A stretch of DNA of 64,000 nucleotides from Archangium gephyra (GTDB lineage Bacteria > Myxococcota > Myxococcia > Myxococcales > Myxococcaceae). A program made the position numbers and the translations under genes. The stretch covers positions 90,562 to 154,561 of the forward strand of contig QFQP01000014.1 in assembly GCA_003243425.1 (NCBI GenBank), in the 5' to 3' direction. Shown here piece by piece: positions 9,104 to 18,274 of the stretch. The notes under the pieces were generated by a model. That model was not told the origin of the DNA. It made no database searches and saw nothing but the letters and a program-made list of their open reading frames with translations. Positions within the stretch are counted from its first letter, which is position 1; every line of letters starts with the position of its first letter.

Positions 9104-10235
9104 TCACGTCAGCATCAGCAGGCCGGTCATCAGGTTGCCGTGGTCGGGCTTGCCTTGATCGTGACACCCCTGCTCACCGAAGTGGAACGCGCCGGAGATC
9201 GGCGTCTTGCCCGCGGTGCCCTTGAGCGCGTCGACCATGGGCTGCGTGTCGGGCTCGATCGCGAGCATGCACCCCCGCGCAATAGAAGAGGAGGACGCCC
9301 TTGAGCGGCTTGCCGTTCAGCCTGGCCGCCGCGCGAGAGACGAGGTTCGCAGGGCGGCCCTGCATCGCGAGCTTGGTCGACTTCATCAGCGAAACCGTTT
9401 CACCCACGTTCACGCTGGCGAACGACGCGATCGACCTGCCGTTCACGATGCGCTCCGGGTGCACGAGCGTGAAGCCCGAGGAGCGGTGAGCGCCGAGCGG
9501 CGTGAGCGTGGTCTTGTCGAGAATCTGTTCGCCGCTGGTGATGGACGCCTTGAGCGCACCACCGAGCCACTGGTCGTAGAGCTGCGCGGCGGGCTTGCCG
9601 TCGATCTCGTGAATCGTTCTACCGTCGGCCTTCGTCACCACGCCCTTGAACTGCGCAGGCATCGCGCCCGAGACCCAGTTGGCGACGATCTCGCCGGGCC
9701 ACTTCACGAGCGCGAGCGCGGCGCCGGCCTTGAGCGTCGTCTCGTGCGTGAACACGCTCCACTTGCCACCGATGGTGTCGTCGGCGGCCGAACCGCCGAG
9801 CAGTGGCACGTTGCCCAGCTCCGGCGCGAGGTCGCGGAGCAGCGCTTCTTCTGTGCCCGGCGTGGCGTGAAAGAGCGCGAAGGTCGGTGCGTCGAGGTGC
9901 TTCCTGGCCTGGCGCGCGAGTCGCGCTCCGCTGCCGGCATCGGTTTCGCTCGCCACACTCGCGGCGACGCCGTCGCCCGTGAGCCAGAAGGCCGACGCTG
10001 CCTTCGGCCCACGCACCACGCTCGCGTTGCCGATGACCGAGCGGCACGACGTCACGCCCACGAACGGGACACCGGGCAGCGCGCTCGCGAGGGACGCGCG
10101 CAGGTTCTCGGCGCTCACTCCTTCGGTGCACGCGATGAAGCCGAAGCGCGCGTCGCGAGCGCCTTCGACGAGGTCCTTCGTCATCGTGGCGAGATCCGTA
10201 CTGGTCGATTGGGTCGAGACGCACGCGGTGGTCAT
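9104..10235 (-). pseudogene. FIST N/C-domain sensory protein with a C-terminal frameshift
   Basis: The reverse frame from ATG 10235 encodes a FIST (N and C) protein. The N domain contains FGFIACTEGVSAENLRASL and GVPFVGVTSCRSVIG, and the C domain contains VPLLGGSAADD. FIST domains are extracytoplasmic or cytoplasmic small-ligand sensors thought to bind amino acids. Near 9272-9276 a run of five C (five G on the coding strand) breaks the frame. Removing one base restores the expected end, reading CAGCMLAIEPDTQPMVDALK and finishing at TGA 9104-9106, for a protein of about 377 aa. A homopolymer location makes a sequencing error or a phase-variable tract both possible. Confidence 0.8.
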
Positions 10236-10282
10236 CGGTCGTCAATCTTCTCATCGGTGACGCGTCGCGTGTGGCGTCGAAA

Positions 10283-10310
10283 TTGGTGCGCTCTGTGCGA
10301 CGCGCGTATA
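10283..10310 (+). promoter_or_regulatory. Promoter of the adenosine deaminase gene
   Basis: TTGGTG (10283-10288), a 16-bp spacer and TATACC (10305-10310) form a sigma70-like promoter. Only 11 bp separate the -10 from the ATG at 10322, so transcription would start about 4-5 nt before the start codon and leave no room for a Shine-Dalgarno sequence. No other candidate was seen in the gap from 10236. Confidence 0.5.
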
Positions 10311-10321
10311 CCGGGTCGTGC

Positions 10322-11473
10322 ATGCCCTCCTTTCACGACGACGACGGCTCGAGCGACGGAAGCATCAGCAGTACGGCCTGGCATCCGCCTCCGCCCCCGA
10401 CGTTGCAGGTGCCGAAGTTGGAGGTGACCGAGGAGCTGCTGCGCGCCTTGCCGAAGACGGACCTGCACTGTCACCTCGACGGCAGCATGCGGCTGTCGAC
10501 GATCCTCGAGCTCGCGCAGAAGCAGGGCGTGAAGTTGCCGGCCGACACTGAAGAAGGGCTCGCGAAAGCGATTCACAAGGGTGAGATCTGCGAGAGCCTC
10601 GAGGACTACCTCGTCGCCTTCGACGTGACCTGCAGCGTGTTGCAGACCGAAGAGGCGCTGTACCGCGCGGCCTACGAGCTCGGCGTCGACGCGGCCGCTG
10701 AAGGCGTTCGCTACATCGAGGTTCGCTACGCGCCGGTGCTGCATCAGGCGCGAGGGTTGAAGCTCACCACCATCATCGACTCGGTGCTCGAAGGCCTGCG
10801 CGCCGCGAAGCACCAGACGCGCATCAAGTACGGCGTGATTCTGTGCGGCATCCGCCACATGAGCCCCGAGGTCTCACTGCGCCTCGCCGAGCTGTGCGTC
10901 GCGTACAAGAACCGCGGCGTCGTGGGCTTCGATCTCGCGGGCGCCGAAGCGAACTTCCCGGCGAAGGAACACCGTCAGGCCTTCCAGCTCATCCTCAAGA
11001 ACAACGTGAATTGCACCGCGCACGCCGGTGAAGCGTACGGCCCGGAATCCATCGGCCAGGCGCTGCACTACCTCGGCGCGCATCGCATCGGTCACGGTGT
11101 GCGGCTCCGCGAAGACGGCGACCTGCTCAATTACGTGAACGATCACCGCGTTCCGCTCGAGTGTTGCCCCTCGTCGAACCTGCAGACGCGCGCGGTCACC
11201 GCGATGAAGGCGCACCCGCTGAAGTTCTATTTCGACTACGGGCTACGCGTGACGATCAACACCGACAACCGGTTGATCACCGACACCACCTGCACGCGCG
11301 AATACATGGTGGCGCACAAGGAGCTCGGGCTCTCGCTCGAAGACCTCACCACCATCATGGTCTCGGGCTTCAAGAGCGCGTTCCTGCCGTTCCGCGAGAA
11401 GCAGGATCTGCTCAAGCTCGTGAATCAGGAAATCGAAGCGACGCTCAAGGCCTTCGAGCGCAAACAGAAGTGA
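10322..11473 (+). CDS. add: Adenosine deaminase
   Basis: 383 aa. It deaminates adenosine (and deoxyadenosine) to inosine in purine salvage. Zinc ligands and catalytic residues are visible: HCHLDGS (His49, His51), HAGE (234-237, His and catalytic Glu), RIGHG and the zinc-binding Asp315 in NTDN. The second acidic position often written TDDP is TDN here, as in many bacterial Add proteins. I chose ATG 10322; the first ~35 residues (acidic, then a run of five prolines) are an extra tail ahead of the TIM barrel. A promoter with a very short leader precedes it. It is convergent with the glycosyltransferase gene, one base apart. Confidence 0.93.
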   Translation: MPSFHDDDGSSDGSISSTAWHPPPPPTLQVPKLEVTEELLRALPKTDLHCHLDGSMRLSTILELAQKQGVKLPADTEEGLAKAIHKGEICESLEDYLVAFDVTCSVLQTEEALYRAAYELGVDAAAEGVRYIEVRYAPVLHQARGLKLTTIIDSVLEGLRAAKHQTRIKYGVILCGIRHMSPEVSLRLAELCVAYKNRGVVGFDLAGAEANFPAKEHRQAFQLILKNNVNCTAHAGEAYGPESIGQALHYLGAHRIGHGVRLREDGDLLNYVNDHRVPLECCPSSNLQTRAVTAMKAHPLKFYFDYGLRVTINTDNRLITDTTCTREYMVAHKELGLSLEDLTTIMVSGFKSAFLPFREKQDLLKLVNQEIEATLKAFERKQK

Positions 11474-11474
11474 A

Positions 11475-12584
11475 TCACGACGTGTAATAGGCCTGCGCGA
11501 AGCGCACGGTCATCAACACCAGAATCGCGCTCGCGAACGCGAACCACGCTCGTTGCCTGACCTTCGAGTCGAGCGCGATCGCCAGCTGCAGGAACACCGG
11601 GAACACCGCGAGTGCGTAGCGGCCGAGCCCGATGAAGTCGCGGCTGGTGATGATGGGAATGCCGATGGCGACCACCACGTACGCCGAGTAGCCCCAGCCG
11701 AGCGTCTTGCGCATGGGCCACGCGAGCCCGACGCACAGAAACGCGAGCGCGGCGTGCAGCGCGGGGAAGGTGAGGTCGACGGGCTTGAACTTCGAGAGCG
11801 CGCCGTATTTCAGCCACGTCTCGGGGCCGCCGAGCTGACCCCAACCGGCCTGCGTGGTGGCGAACGCGAATGGGTCTCCGAACTTCCACCACAGGAACGT
11901 CATGAAGCCTGCCAGCCCCAGTCCAGCGAATACGGGAAGGAAGTCGATCGCGCGCAACCGTTCACCACTCGCGCGCCGCTTCTCGAGCGACCTCAGCGTG
12001 AGGCCGATGACGACTGCCGGCGCGATGGGCCGTGTGGCGGTCGCGACGATGCCGAACACCGTGGCCCAGCCGGTGCGGCCACGCTCGAGGTGGAAGAACG
12101 CCGACGTGATGCAGAGCAGGAAGAGCGCGTCGGAGTAGACGGCTCCGAAGATGTAGAACGCGAAGGGCCACGACAGCAGCAGCCACGTCGCGAGGCTCGC
12201 TTCGTTGGGCCGCATCAATGTCGCCCACTTCGAGAACACCACTGCCGCGAGCGCGCCGCAGATGATGGTGACGATCGTCCCCGCGATGAAGACGTTGACG
12301 CCGCTGATGAAGATGAGCCCGCGCATCAAGAGCGGATACGCGGGGAAGAACGCTGCCGCGCTCTGTTCGGTCGACGAGAACGTGTAGCCGCGAAGCGCGA
12401 TCTGTTCGTACCAGCCCGCGTCCCAGCGAACCCACATGTCGAGGAAGGGCCAGGCTTCCAGCACCGGTGAGGTGCGGCCGTGACCACGAACGCCGAGGGT
12501 GAGCTCGGTGATGGTGCCGACGATCAGCAGTCCGAGCAGCACACCGAAATATCGAAGCAGCACTCGGCTGGGCGGAAGCGTCAC
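11475..12584 (-). CDS. PIG-V/mannosyltransferase-like GT-C membrane glycosyltransferase
   Basis: 369 aa from GTG 12584, polytopic (about ten membrane segments). WDAGWYEQIALRGY near the N-terminus fits the GT-C/PIG-V type motif around the first extracytoplasmic loop (Asp-bearing, WDAxWY), and AAAFFPAYPLLMRG follows. PIG-V enzymes transfer mannose from a polyprenyl-phosphate donor; the bacterial substrate is unknown. Longer upstream starts would run into the divergent O-antigen-ligase gene, so the GTG is preferred. The two divergent starts are only 24 bp apart and may share regulation. Together with genes to 16455 this forms a surface-glycan cluster. Confidence 0.75.
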   Translation of the reverse strand: MTLPPSRVLLRYFGVLLGLLIVGTITELTLGVRGHGRTSPVLEAWPFLDMWVRWDAGWYEQIALRGYTFSSTEQSAAAFFPAYPLLMRGLIFISGVNVFIAGTIVTIICGALAAVVFSKWATLMRPNEASLATWLLLSWPFAFYIFGAVYSDALFLLCITSAFFHLERGRTGWATVFGIVATATRPIAPAVVIGLTLRSLEKRRASGERLRAIDFLPVFAGLGLAGFMTFLWWKFGDPFAFATTQAGWGQLGGPETWLKYGALSKFKPVDLTFPALHAALAFLCVGLAWPMRKTLGWGYSAYVVVAIGIPIITSRDFIGLGRYALAVFPVFLQLAIALDSKVRQRAWFAFASAILVLMTVRFAQAYYTS

Positions 12585-12608
12585 GGCGCGCGGAATGTAG
12601 TGTAAGGC

Positions 12609-13817
12609 GTGGCCTCTGTGCGGTTGGCCACGTGGCGCTTCGGCGCGCTGATGCTCTGGGTGATCGGCGTGCAGGTGCACGAAGTGTTCGCCACCATCGG
12701 CCTCGCGTTGACCGTGCTGCTCAACCTCTTTCACGGAGGCCGGAGGGTCGAGGTGAAGGGCCACGCCGCGCTCCTCCTCTTCATCGCGTGGTCGCTCGTC
12801 GCGCCGACCGTCACCGGCAACCCACCCAGCGGGGCCGGCATCGCACGCAGCATCGACTGGCTGACGATCCCGTTCGTGATTCGGGCCGCGAGCGAACTCA
12901 CGCCGAAGCGCTGGGCGGCGCTGTCCATCGCAACCGGCCTGACGCTGCTCGTCTCGTCATTCGTCGCAGCGCTCCAACACTTCGGTCTGTGGCCCGCCGA
13001 AGACTTCTTCGCGCCGTTGGCGTTCATGAAGATCCCCTTCCACCGCGTCTACGAACCCATCGGCGAGAGCGGTCGCTTCATGGCCGGCGGCCTCCTCTTC
13101 CATCGCCTCAAATTCGCGCACGTGTCGGGCCTCGCCGTCGTCGCGCTGGTCGTCGCGTGGAAGCACCTGTTCGGCTGGTCGCGCTGGTTCGTCGCCCTCT
13201 GCGCAGTCATCGGCTTCATCGCCGTCTGGCTGTTCCCCTACGCCCGCCTCGGCGCCGTCGCGATGACCGTGGGCGTGGCGGTCTCCATCGTCCTCACGGC
13301 GGCTTCGTTGAAACGCGCGCTGCTGCTCGTCGGAGTGCTCGGCCTCGTGGGCGTGATGTCCATCGCGGCCATCGGGCCACTGCGTGACCGCTTCATCTCG
13401 TCCTTCTCCGATGAGGGCAGCGGCCAACGCAGCCAACACCTCGCGGCCGGTCTCACGGCGATTCGTCAGCACCCGATCGCGGGAGTTGGTCCCGGTCAAT
13501 TCCGCCCATCGAAGTTCGGCGACGACACGATGGCGGAGCACGTGCGCGACAACCCCGGCAAGGCGCACAACCAGCTCGTCTCGATGGCCGCTGAAACCGG
13601 CATCGTCGGCGCCGGGCTCTTCGTCGCGCTGCTGGGCACACTCGCACTCCGCGCGCGACGGGCACGCATCGGAGCGCTCGCCCTCGGCGCGCTCGCGCTC
13701 TTCGTCACGCTCTCCCTCGCGCACGACCCGCTCTTCCAGGCGCCGTTCTCGATGGCGTTGGTGCTGCTGCTCGGCCTGGGAACGTCACTCGAGAACGACG
13801 CGGCCGCGAAGCCGTGA
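12609..13817 (+). CDS. O-antigen ligase/polymerase-like membrane protein
   Basis: 402 aa from GTG 12609. About ten to twelve hydrophobic segments are predicted. The Wzy_C (O-antigen ligase) region is in the second half: GVGPGQFRPSKFGDD and KAHNQLVSMAAETGIVGAGL, the typical His-containing NxxL..E.G..G motif of WaaL/Wzy family proteins. It would act at the periplasmic face on lipid-linked glycans. It could be a ligase or a polymerase, which cannot be decided from sequence. Its last 33 bp overlap the 3' end of the convergent glycosyltransferase gene. Confidence 0.82.
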   Translation: MASVRLATWRFGALMLWVIGVQVHEVFATIGLALTVLLNLFHGGRRVEVKGHAALLLFIAWSLVAPTVTGNPPSGAGIARSIDWLTIPFVIRAASELTPKRWAALSIATGLTLLVSSFVAALQHFGLWPAEDFFAPLAFMKIPFHRVYEPIGESGRFMAGGLLFHRLKFAHVSGLAVVALVVAWKHLFGWSRWFVALCAVIGFIAVWLFPYARLGAVAMTVGVAVSIVLTAASLKRALLLVGVLGLVGVMSIAAIGPLRDRFISSFSDEGSGQRSQHLAAGLTAIRQHPIAGVGPGQFRPSKFGDDTMAEHVRDNPGKAHNQLVSMAAETGIVGAGLFVALLGTLALRARRARIGALALGALALFVTLSLAHDPLFQAPFSMALVLLLGLGTSLENDAAAKP

Positions 13818-15080
13818 ACGCTGTTCGGGCGTGAGCTGCTTCTTTCCGCGAACCCCCATCGCGACCCACTCACAGTCTTCGATGCCGTCGAGCTCCCGCT
13901 TCATCAGCGCCATGGCGTAGCTGTCGACGACCAGCGGCCTGGTGGGCAACCGGCCTGCGGCCAGCATCCACGACGGCTCGAACGAGAACACGCACTGGTC
14001 CTTCGGCAGGTTCATGCGCGCCAGCGCGAGGTGATCTTCACCGCGATTGGGAATGCGCTTGATGACGAAGAACAGCGAGATGCAGAGGAACACGGCGCCG
14101 GCGAACAGGAAGCCGCGGCCTGCGATGTCCTTCTCCTTCAGGACCCAGCTCACGAACGCACCGGCGAGCACCGCTTCAGACGCCACGAGGTGCGCGTTGT
14201 ATTGGCTCCACCACGCCGCGGTCGCGAAGAACGAAATCAGCGTCAGCACCCACGCGGTCGTCACGATGCGGTGGCGAATGATGAACAAGGAAGCGGTGGC
14301 GAGAATCGGCGACGCCAGGTGACGCAGCGCCACGATCTGTTCGAACCGTTGCAGCCGGGGAAAACCGTCGGGCGGGCGGCCGAAGTGGAAGAAGAGCGTC
14401 TGCTTCACGAACTCCACCGGCGCGAGCAACGCGAACGGCAACACCGCCGCGAAGAACACGCCGGCTGACAACAGCGTGAAGCGAACGCGCTCGCGGTTGT
14501 CGGGCAGCGCCCACAACGCGCCGACGATCCACATCGCGGCCCAGAGCTTGAACGCCATCGCCACGCCGGCGAGCACCGCCGCGAGCCGGAACCGCTTCGT
14601 CATCACCGACAGCGTCATCGCCAGCACGCAGGCGTTGAGCAGCGGCTCGATGAAGGGCCCGCGCTCCACCTGAACGATCTCCGGGTAGGTCGCGTAGACG
14701 AACGCAGCGAACAACGCAGCCCAGCGGGAACGCGACCACTCGAGCGTGACCGCCCAGACCAGCACCACGTTGAGCACGCCGAGGCCCGAAGCGATCCACC
14801 GCGCGAGCGCGAAGGCCCCGTCCACTCCAACCAGCACCGACGACCACGCCGACGTTCCCGCAAGGAACAACACGATGCCCGGCGGGTGAACGAACACGAA
14901 GTCGCGGTACGGCATGAAGCCCTTCAACAGCAGCGAGGCCGCCGTGAAGTACACGCCCTCGTCGTAGTCGACGCGGTAGGTCCACGGTCCTTCGGCGCCG
15001 AAGAACGGCACCACGCGCAGCACGAACGCGAGCGAGGCGACGACCGCGAGCGCGAATCTGTCACTCGAGGTGGAAGTCAT
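13785..15080 (-). CDS. GT39/ArnT-like GT-C glycosyltransferase (membrane)
   Basis: 431 aa. The early loop YRVDYDEGVYFTAASLLL carries the acidic motif (DYDEG) typical of GT-C enzymes of the GT39/GT83 kind, followed by GFMPYRDFVFVHPPGIVLF, a well-conserved feature of this group. About eleven membrane helices are visible, then a soluble C-terminal segment of ~90 residues. It would use polyprenyl-phosphate sugars at the outer face of the inner membrane; the acceptor is unknown. Its start overlaps the end of the upstream gene (15061-15080) on the same strand, so the two are probably co-translated. Confidence 0.78.
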   Translation of the reverse strand: MTSTSSDRFALAVVASLAFVLRVVPFFGAEGPWTYRVDYDEGVYFTAASLLLKGFMPYRDFVFVHPPGIVLFLAGTSAWSSVLVGVDGAFALARWIASGLGVLNVVLVWAVTLEWSRSRWAALFAAFVYATYPEIVQVERGPFIEPLLNACVLAMTLSVMTKRFRLAAVLAGVAMAFKLWAAMWIVGALWALPDNRERVRFTLLSAGVFFAAVLPFALLAPVEFVKQTLFFHFGRPPDGFPRLQRFEQIVALRHLASPILATASLFIIRHRIVTTAWVLTLISFFATAAWWSQYNAHLVASEAVLAGAFVSWVLKEKDIAGRGFLFAGAVFLCISLFFVIKRIPNRGEDHLALARMNLPKDQCVFSFEPSWMLAAGRLPTRPLVVDSYAMALMKRELDGIEDCEWVAMGVRGKKQLTPEQRSRLRGRVVLE

Positions 15081-16455
15081 AGGTCGTGTCCCGACTGCAG
15101 CCTGCTACCGGCAGCTTGAGCAACACCATCTCGCCGTCGGCCGCGACTTCTGTCCCTTCAGTCGAGCCACGTCTGGCGATCGCGTAGTTGAAGTGCCCGG
15201 CGCCCGCTTCAGGCGGCTCGCGGCGGTACATCGGCACGCGCTGGTGCAGGTACGCGTACCCGCCCGTGCGCCAGTTCTCGAGGTCGTAGAGCTTGAGCCC
15301 GCACAGGTCGGTCAACGTCGAGGCTCGTCGCAGCAGCCGGTTCTCGGGCCCGTAGTAGTCGATGGCCGAAAGCTCACGCGACGGGTTGGTGATGCCGAGC
15401 CGCCCGAAGGTGAAGGTCTTGAACGTGGCCAGCGACACCAGCGCGAGCACCAGCACCGTCGGCGCCGCCCACTTCGGTGCCTCGTCGAGACCGAGCGCAG
15501 CCTGCGCACACAACAACGGCAGCAACGGGAAGATGAAGCGCAGCTCCTTGTGCGGAATCAGCGAGTGCACCAGCAGGAACACGAGTGAGATGACGAGCAC
15601 CTCGCGCCGCTGCTTCCACGAGCGCGCCGCGAGCACGACGAGCGGAATCGCGATCACGCCTTCTGCCGTCACCAGCGAGAACACGTAGTGGAAGAAGTGC
15701 GAACGCCCGAAGTTGCCGGAGTTCAGCGCGTTGAACTTCACGTAGACGATCGCCGAGTGGAACGGCTGCCCCCACGTCAGCCAATCGACGGCGCCGTAGA
15801 GCATGGCTCCGAGAATCAACGTGCCAAGCAGCCAGCTGAAGAACGCGCGCTGCTTCCACAGCACCCACAGAGCGCCCAGACAGAACAGCCCGTTCTGCAG
15901 TCGAAGCCCGACCGCCAGCGTCAGCAGCACGCCGGCGACGATCACCTTCCAACGTGAGAGCTGGCCGAGGAGCAGCGCGAAGGCCAACGTGATGGGCAGC
16001 GCGGACAACGTCTCGCCCATCGCGCGCGGCGCGCAATAGACGGCAAAGCCCATGAGCCAGAACGCCGTCGCGCCGACCGCTGCATTCGACGCCGTTGTGC
16101 CCTGCGAACGCGCGAGCGCGAAGACGCCGAAGCCGGTGGCGAACCCGGCGAGGCAGAAGAACAGCTCCACGCCGCGCAGGTAGTGTTCGCCCGACAGCCG
16201 CATCACGCCTGCGACGATGCCGGCGAGCGTCCAGTGGCGCGCGCCTTCGAGGAACTCCCACGCCTGCCAGCCGTACCCGAAGACCGCGCGATGGGCGGGC
16301 TCGAGCGATTGGTAGAACTCGTCGGGCCACAGCAGGCCATCGTCGGTCCACGCGAACCACACGCGCGCGACCAGACCGACGAGCGCTCCCACGCTCAGCA
16401 GCGCGATCGCTTTTCGACTCAGCGTGTCAGGCGGTGGCATGGGCGACCGCGCCAT
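15061..16455 (-). CDS. GT22/Alg9-PIG-B-like GT-C mannosyltransferase
   Basis: 464 aa from ATG 16455 (an in-frame ATG at 16440 is an equally plausible start). The motif WPDEFYQSLEPAHRAVFGYGW after the first helix is the GT22 hallmark (DExxQ..E..H...G), and HKELRFIFPLLPLL near the middle is the conserved HKExRF motif of Alg9/PIG-B/SMP3 mannosyltransferases. The enzyme is a polytopic inner-membrane protein using lipid-linked mannose. It heads a two-gene minus-strand operon with the GT39-like gene and is divergent from the aminotransferase gene (28-bp gap). Confidence 0.83.
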   Translation of the reverse strand: MARSPMPPPDTLSRKAIALLSVGALVGLVARVWFAWTDDGLLWPDEFYQSLEPAHRAVFGYGWQAWEFLEGARHWTLAGIVAGVMRLSGEHYLRGVELFFCLAGFATGFGVFALARSQGTTASNAAVGATAFWLMGFAVYCAPRAMGETLSALPITLAFALLLGQLSRWKVIVAGVLLTLAVGLRLQNGLFCLGALWVLWKQRAFFSWLLGTLILGAMLYGAVDWLTWGQPFHSAIVYVKFNALNSGNFGRSHFFHYVFSLVTAEGVIAIPLVVLAARSWKQRREVLVISLVFLLVHSLIPHKELRFIFPLLPLLCAQAALGLDEAPKWAAPTVLVLALVSLATFKTFTFGRLGITNPSRELSAIDYYGPENRLLRRASTLTDLCGLKLYDLENWRTGGYAYLHQRVPMYRREPPEAGAGHFNYAIARRGSTEGTEVAADGEMVLLKLPVAGCSRDTTYDFHLE

Positions 16456-16483
16456 AGCACCGTCGCGGTGGTAAGCGCGGTCC

Positions 16484-18274
16484 ATGCAGACCTTCGCCGA
16501 AGTCGCGCACTTCATCCGTCAGAACGAAGTTGGTCGTCGCGCCTGGTTGGACTCGCCGTATGGCCGTCGTCTCGTCACCTACGCCGATCTCACCGCGACG
16601 GGCCGCTACCTGCACTTCGTCGAAGCGTGGCTGCGTCGCGTGCGCCCGTTCTACGCGAACTCGCACACCGCGATCTCGTCGACCGGCCGCGTGATGACCG
16701 AGCTGCGCGAGGAAGCGCGCCGGGTCATTCGCCGCTCGGTGAACGCAGGCCCGCATGACGAAGTGCTCTTCGTCGGCAGTGGCGCGACCGCCGCCATCAA
16801 CAAGCTCGTGGGGTTGCTCGGCTGGCGCATCTCCGAGCCGCTGGAGCGCGAGTTCAATCTCTCGTCGCTCATTCCGCGTGAGAAGCGGCCGGTGGTGTTC
16901 GTGGGCCCCTACGAACATCATTCCAACGAGCTGCCGTGGCTGGAGTCGATCGCCGAGGTCGTCGCCATCGATCTCGCGCCCAGCGGGCAGATCGATCTCG
17001 CAGACCTCGAGCGCAAGCTGTCGGCGTTCCCCAATCGCCCGATGAAGATCGGCGCGTTCTCTGCGGCCTCGAACGTGACGGGCGTCATCACCGACGTGAA
17101 GGCCGTGGCGCGGCTGCTCCATAAATACGGTGCGCACGCGTGCTTCGACTACGCGGCCGGCGGGCCCTACATGCCGATCGACATGCACCCGGGCGACGAC
17201 TCGGAGCGGCTCGACGCCATCTACCTGTCGACGCACAAGTTCATCGGCGGGCCCGAAGGTTCGGGCGTGCTCGTCGCGCACCGTGACTTCTTCCGCACGC
17301 GCAGCCCCGAGCGCCCGGGCGGCGGCACCGTCGATTACGTCGCGTCGTTCGAACACACCGCCGTCGACTACGTGGGCCGGCTCGACGAGCGCGAAGAAGG
17401 CGGTACGCCGGCGATCCTCGGCGACATCCGCGCGGGTATCGGCTTCCTCGTGAAGGAGATGACGGGGCCCCAGCGCATTCTCGAGCACGACATTCACCTC
17501 GCCGAGGTCGCGCTCAATCGCCTGAGCCGACACCCGCGCATTCAGTTGCTCGGCCCGACCGATGCGAAGCGCCTTCCCATTCTCAGCTTCAACATCAAGC
17601 GCCTGCATCACGACTTCGTGTCAGCGCTGCTCGATCACCTCTTCGGCATTCAGAACCGCGCGGGCTGCAGCTGCGCGGGGCCCTACGGTCATCGCCTGCT
17701 CGGCATCGACCGCCCGAAATCGGAGCTCTATCGCCGGCAGATCGCGCGCGGGCTCATCGGTCTCAAGCCGGGCTGGGTGCGCGTGACGCTGCCGTATTAC
17801 GCGAGCGACGAAGACATCGAGTTCATCTTGTCGGCGATCGAGTTCGTCGCGGACCACGGTCACGAATTCCTCGCCGAGTACCGCCTGGGTTGGCTCGATG
17901 GCGTCTGGCGTCACACCGAGCGCCCGATGACCGACGTGAAGCCCATCGAGCTCACCGTCGACGCGCTCACCGAGGCCGCGCAGAGCTTCGCGGCGGGCGA
18001 TCACGAGCAGCCGATGTCGATCGCCCAGATCCGCGCCGAACGCCGCCGCTACTTCGACGAAGCCAAGGCGCGTGCGAAGGAGCTCCGTGAGAAGGCGCAG
18101 CGTCACCCGCTCGTGTGGAATGCGGGTACCGGCCGCGCCGACGTCGACGCGCTCGTGTGGTTCGACGCCGTGCACACCGACGACCCGTGGAGCCGCGTAC
18201 CCGATGCCGCGCCGGAGCGGCCGTTGCCCAGCCGCTGCGGCCTGTTCTCGGAGTTCGTGCCGTCGCTCAACTGA
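16484..18274 (+). CDS. Class V aminotransferase (cysteine-desulfurase-like) with C-terminal extension
   Basis: 596 aa. Residues ~20-470 form a PLP fold of the SufS/IscS-like class V family: SNVTGVITDVKAVA, CFDYAAGGPYMPID (PLP-binding Asp), and STHKFIGGPEGSGVL with the Schiff-base Lys252. NRAGCSCAGPYGHRLLGID occupies the position of the mobile catalytic-Cys loop. The family is usually ~400 aa; here a further ~120 residues follow, containing a charged helix (SIAQIRAERRRYFDEAKARA) and a Trp-rich tail. Substrate is not evident: cysteine desulfurase, selenocysteine lyase or an epimerase-like enzyme are all possible. No Fe-S assembly genes adjoin it. The 3' end overlaps the convergent glgC by 8 bp. 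Confidence 0.8.
   Translation: MQTFAEVAHFIRQNEVGRRAWLDSPYGRRLVTYADLTATGRYLHFVEAWLRRVRPFYANSHTAISSTGRVMTELREEARRVIRRSVNAGPHDEVLFVGSGATAAINKLVGLLGWRISEPLEREFNLSSLIPREKRPVVFVGPYEHHSNELPWLESIAEVVAIDLAPSGQIDLADLERKLSAFPNRPMKIGAFSAASNVTGVITDVKAVARLLHKYGAHACFDYAAGGPYMPIDMHPGDDSERLDAIYLSTHKFIGGPEGSGVLVAHRDFFRTRSPERPGGGTVDYVASFEHTAVDYVGRLDEREEGGTPAILGDIRAGIGFLVKEMTGPQRILEHDIHLAEVALNRLSRHPRIQLLGPTDAKRLPILSFNIKRLHHDFVSALLDHLFGIQNRAGCSCAGPYGHRLLGIDRPKSELYRRQIARGLIGLKPGWVRVTLPYYASDEDIEFILSAIEFVADHGHEFLAEYRLGWLDGVWRHTERPMTDVKPIELTVDALTEAAQSFAAGDHEQPMSIAQIRAERRRYFDEAKARAKELREKAQRHPLVWNAGTGRADVDALVWFDAVHTDDPWSRVPDAAPERPLPSRCGLFSEFVPSLN

Noticed and set aside
12585..12764. A 60-residue N-terminal extension of the PIG-V-like glycosyltransferase
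   Set aside because: The extension is antisense to the start of the O-antigen-ligase-like gene and is His/Glu-rich without hydrophobic character; GTG 12584 fits a membrane protein start.
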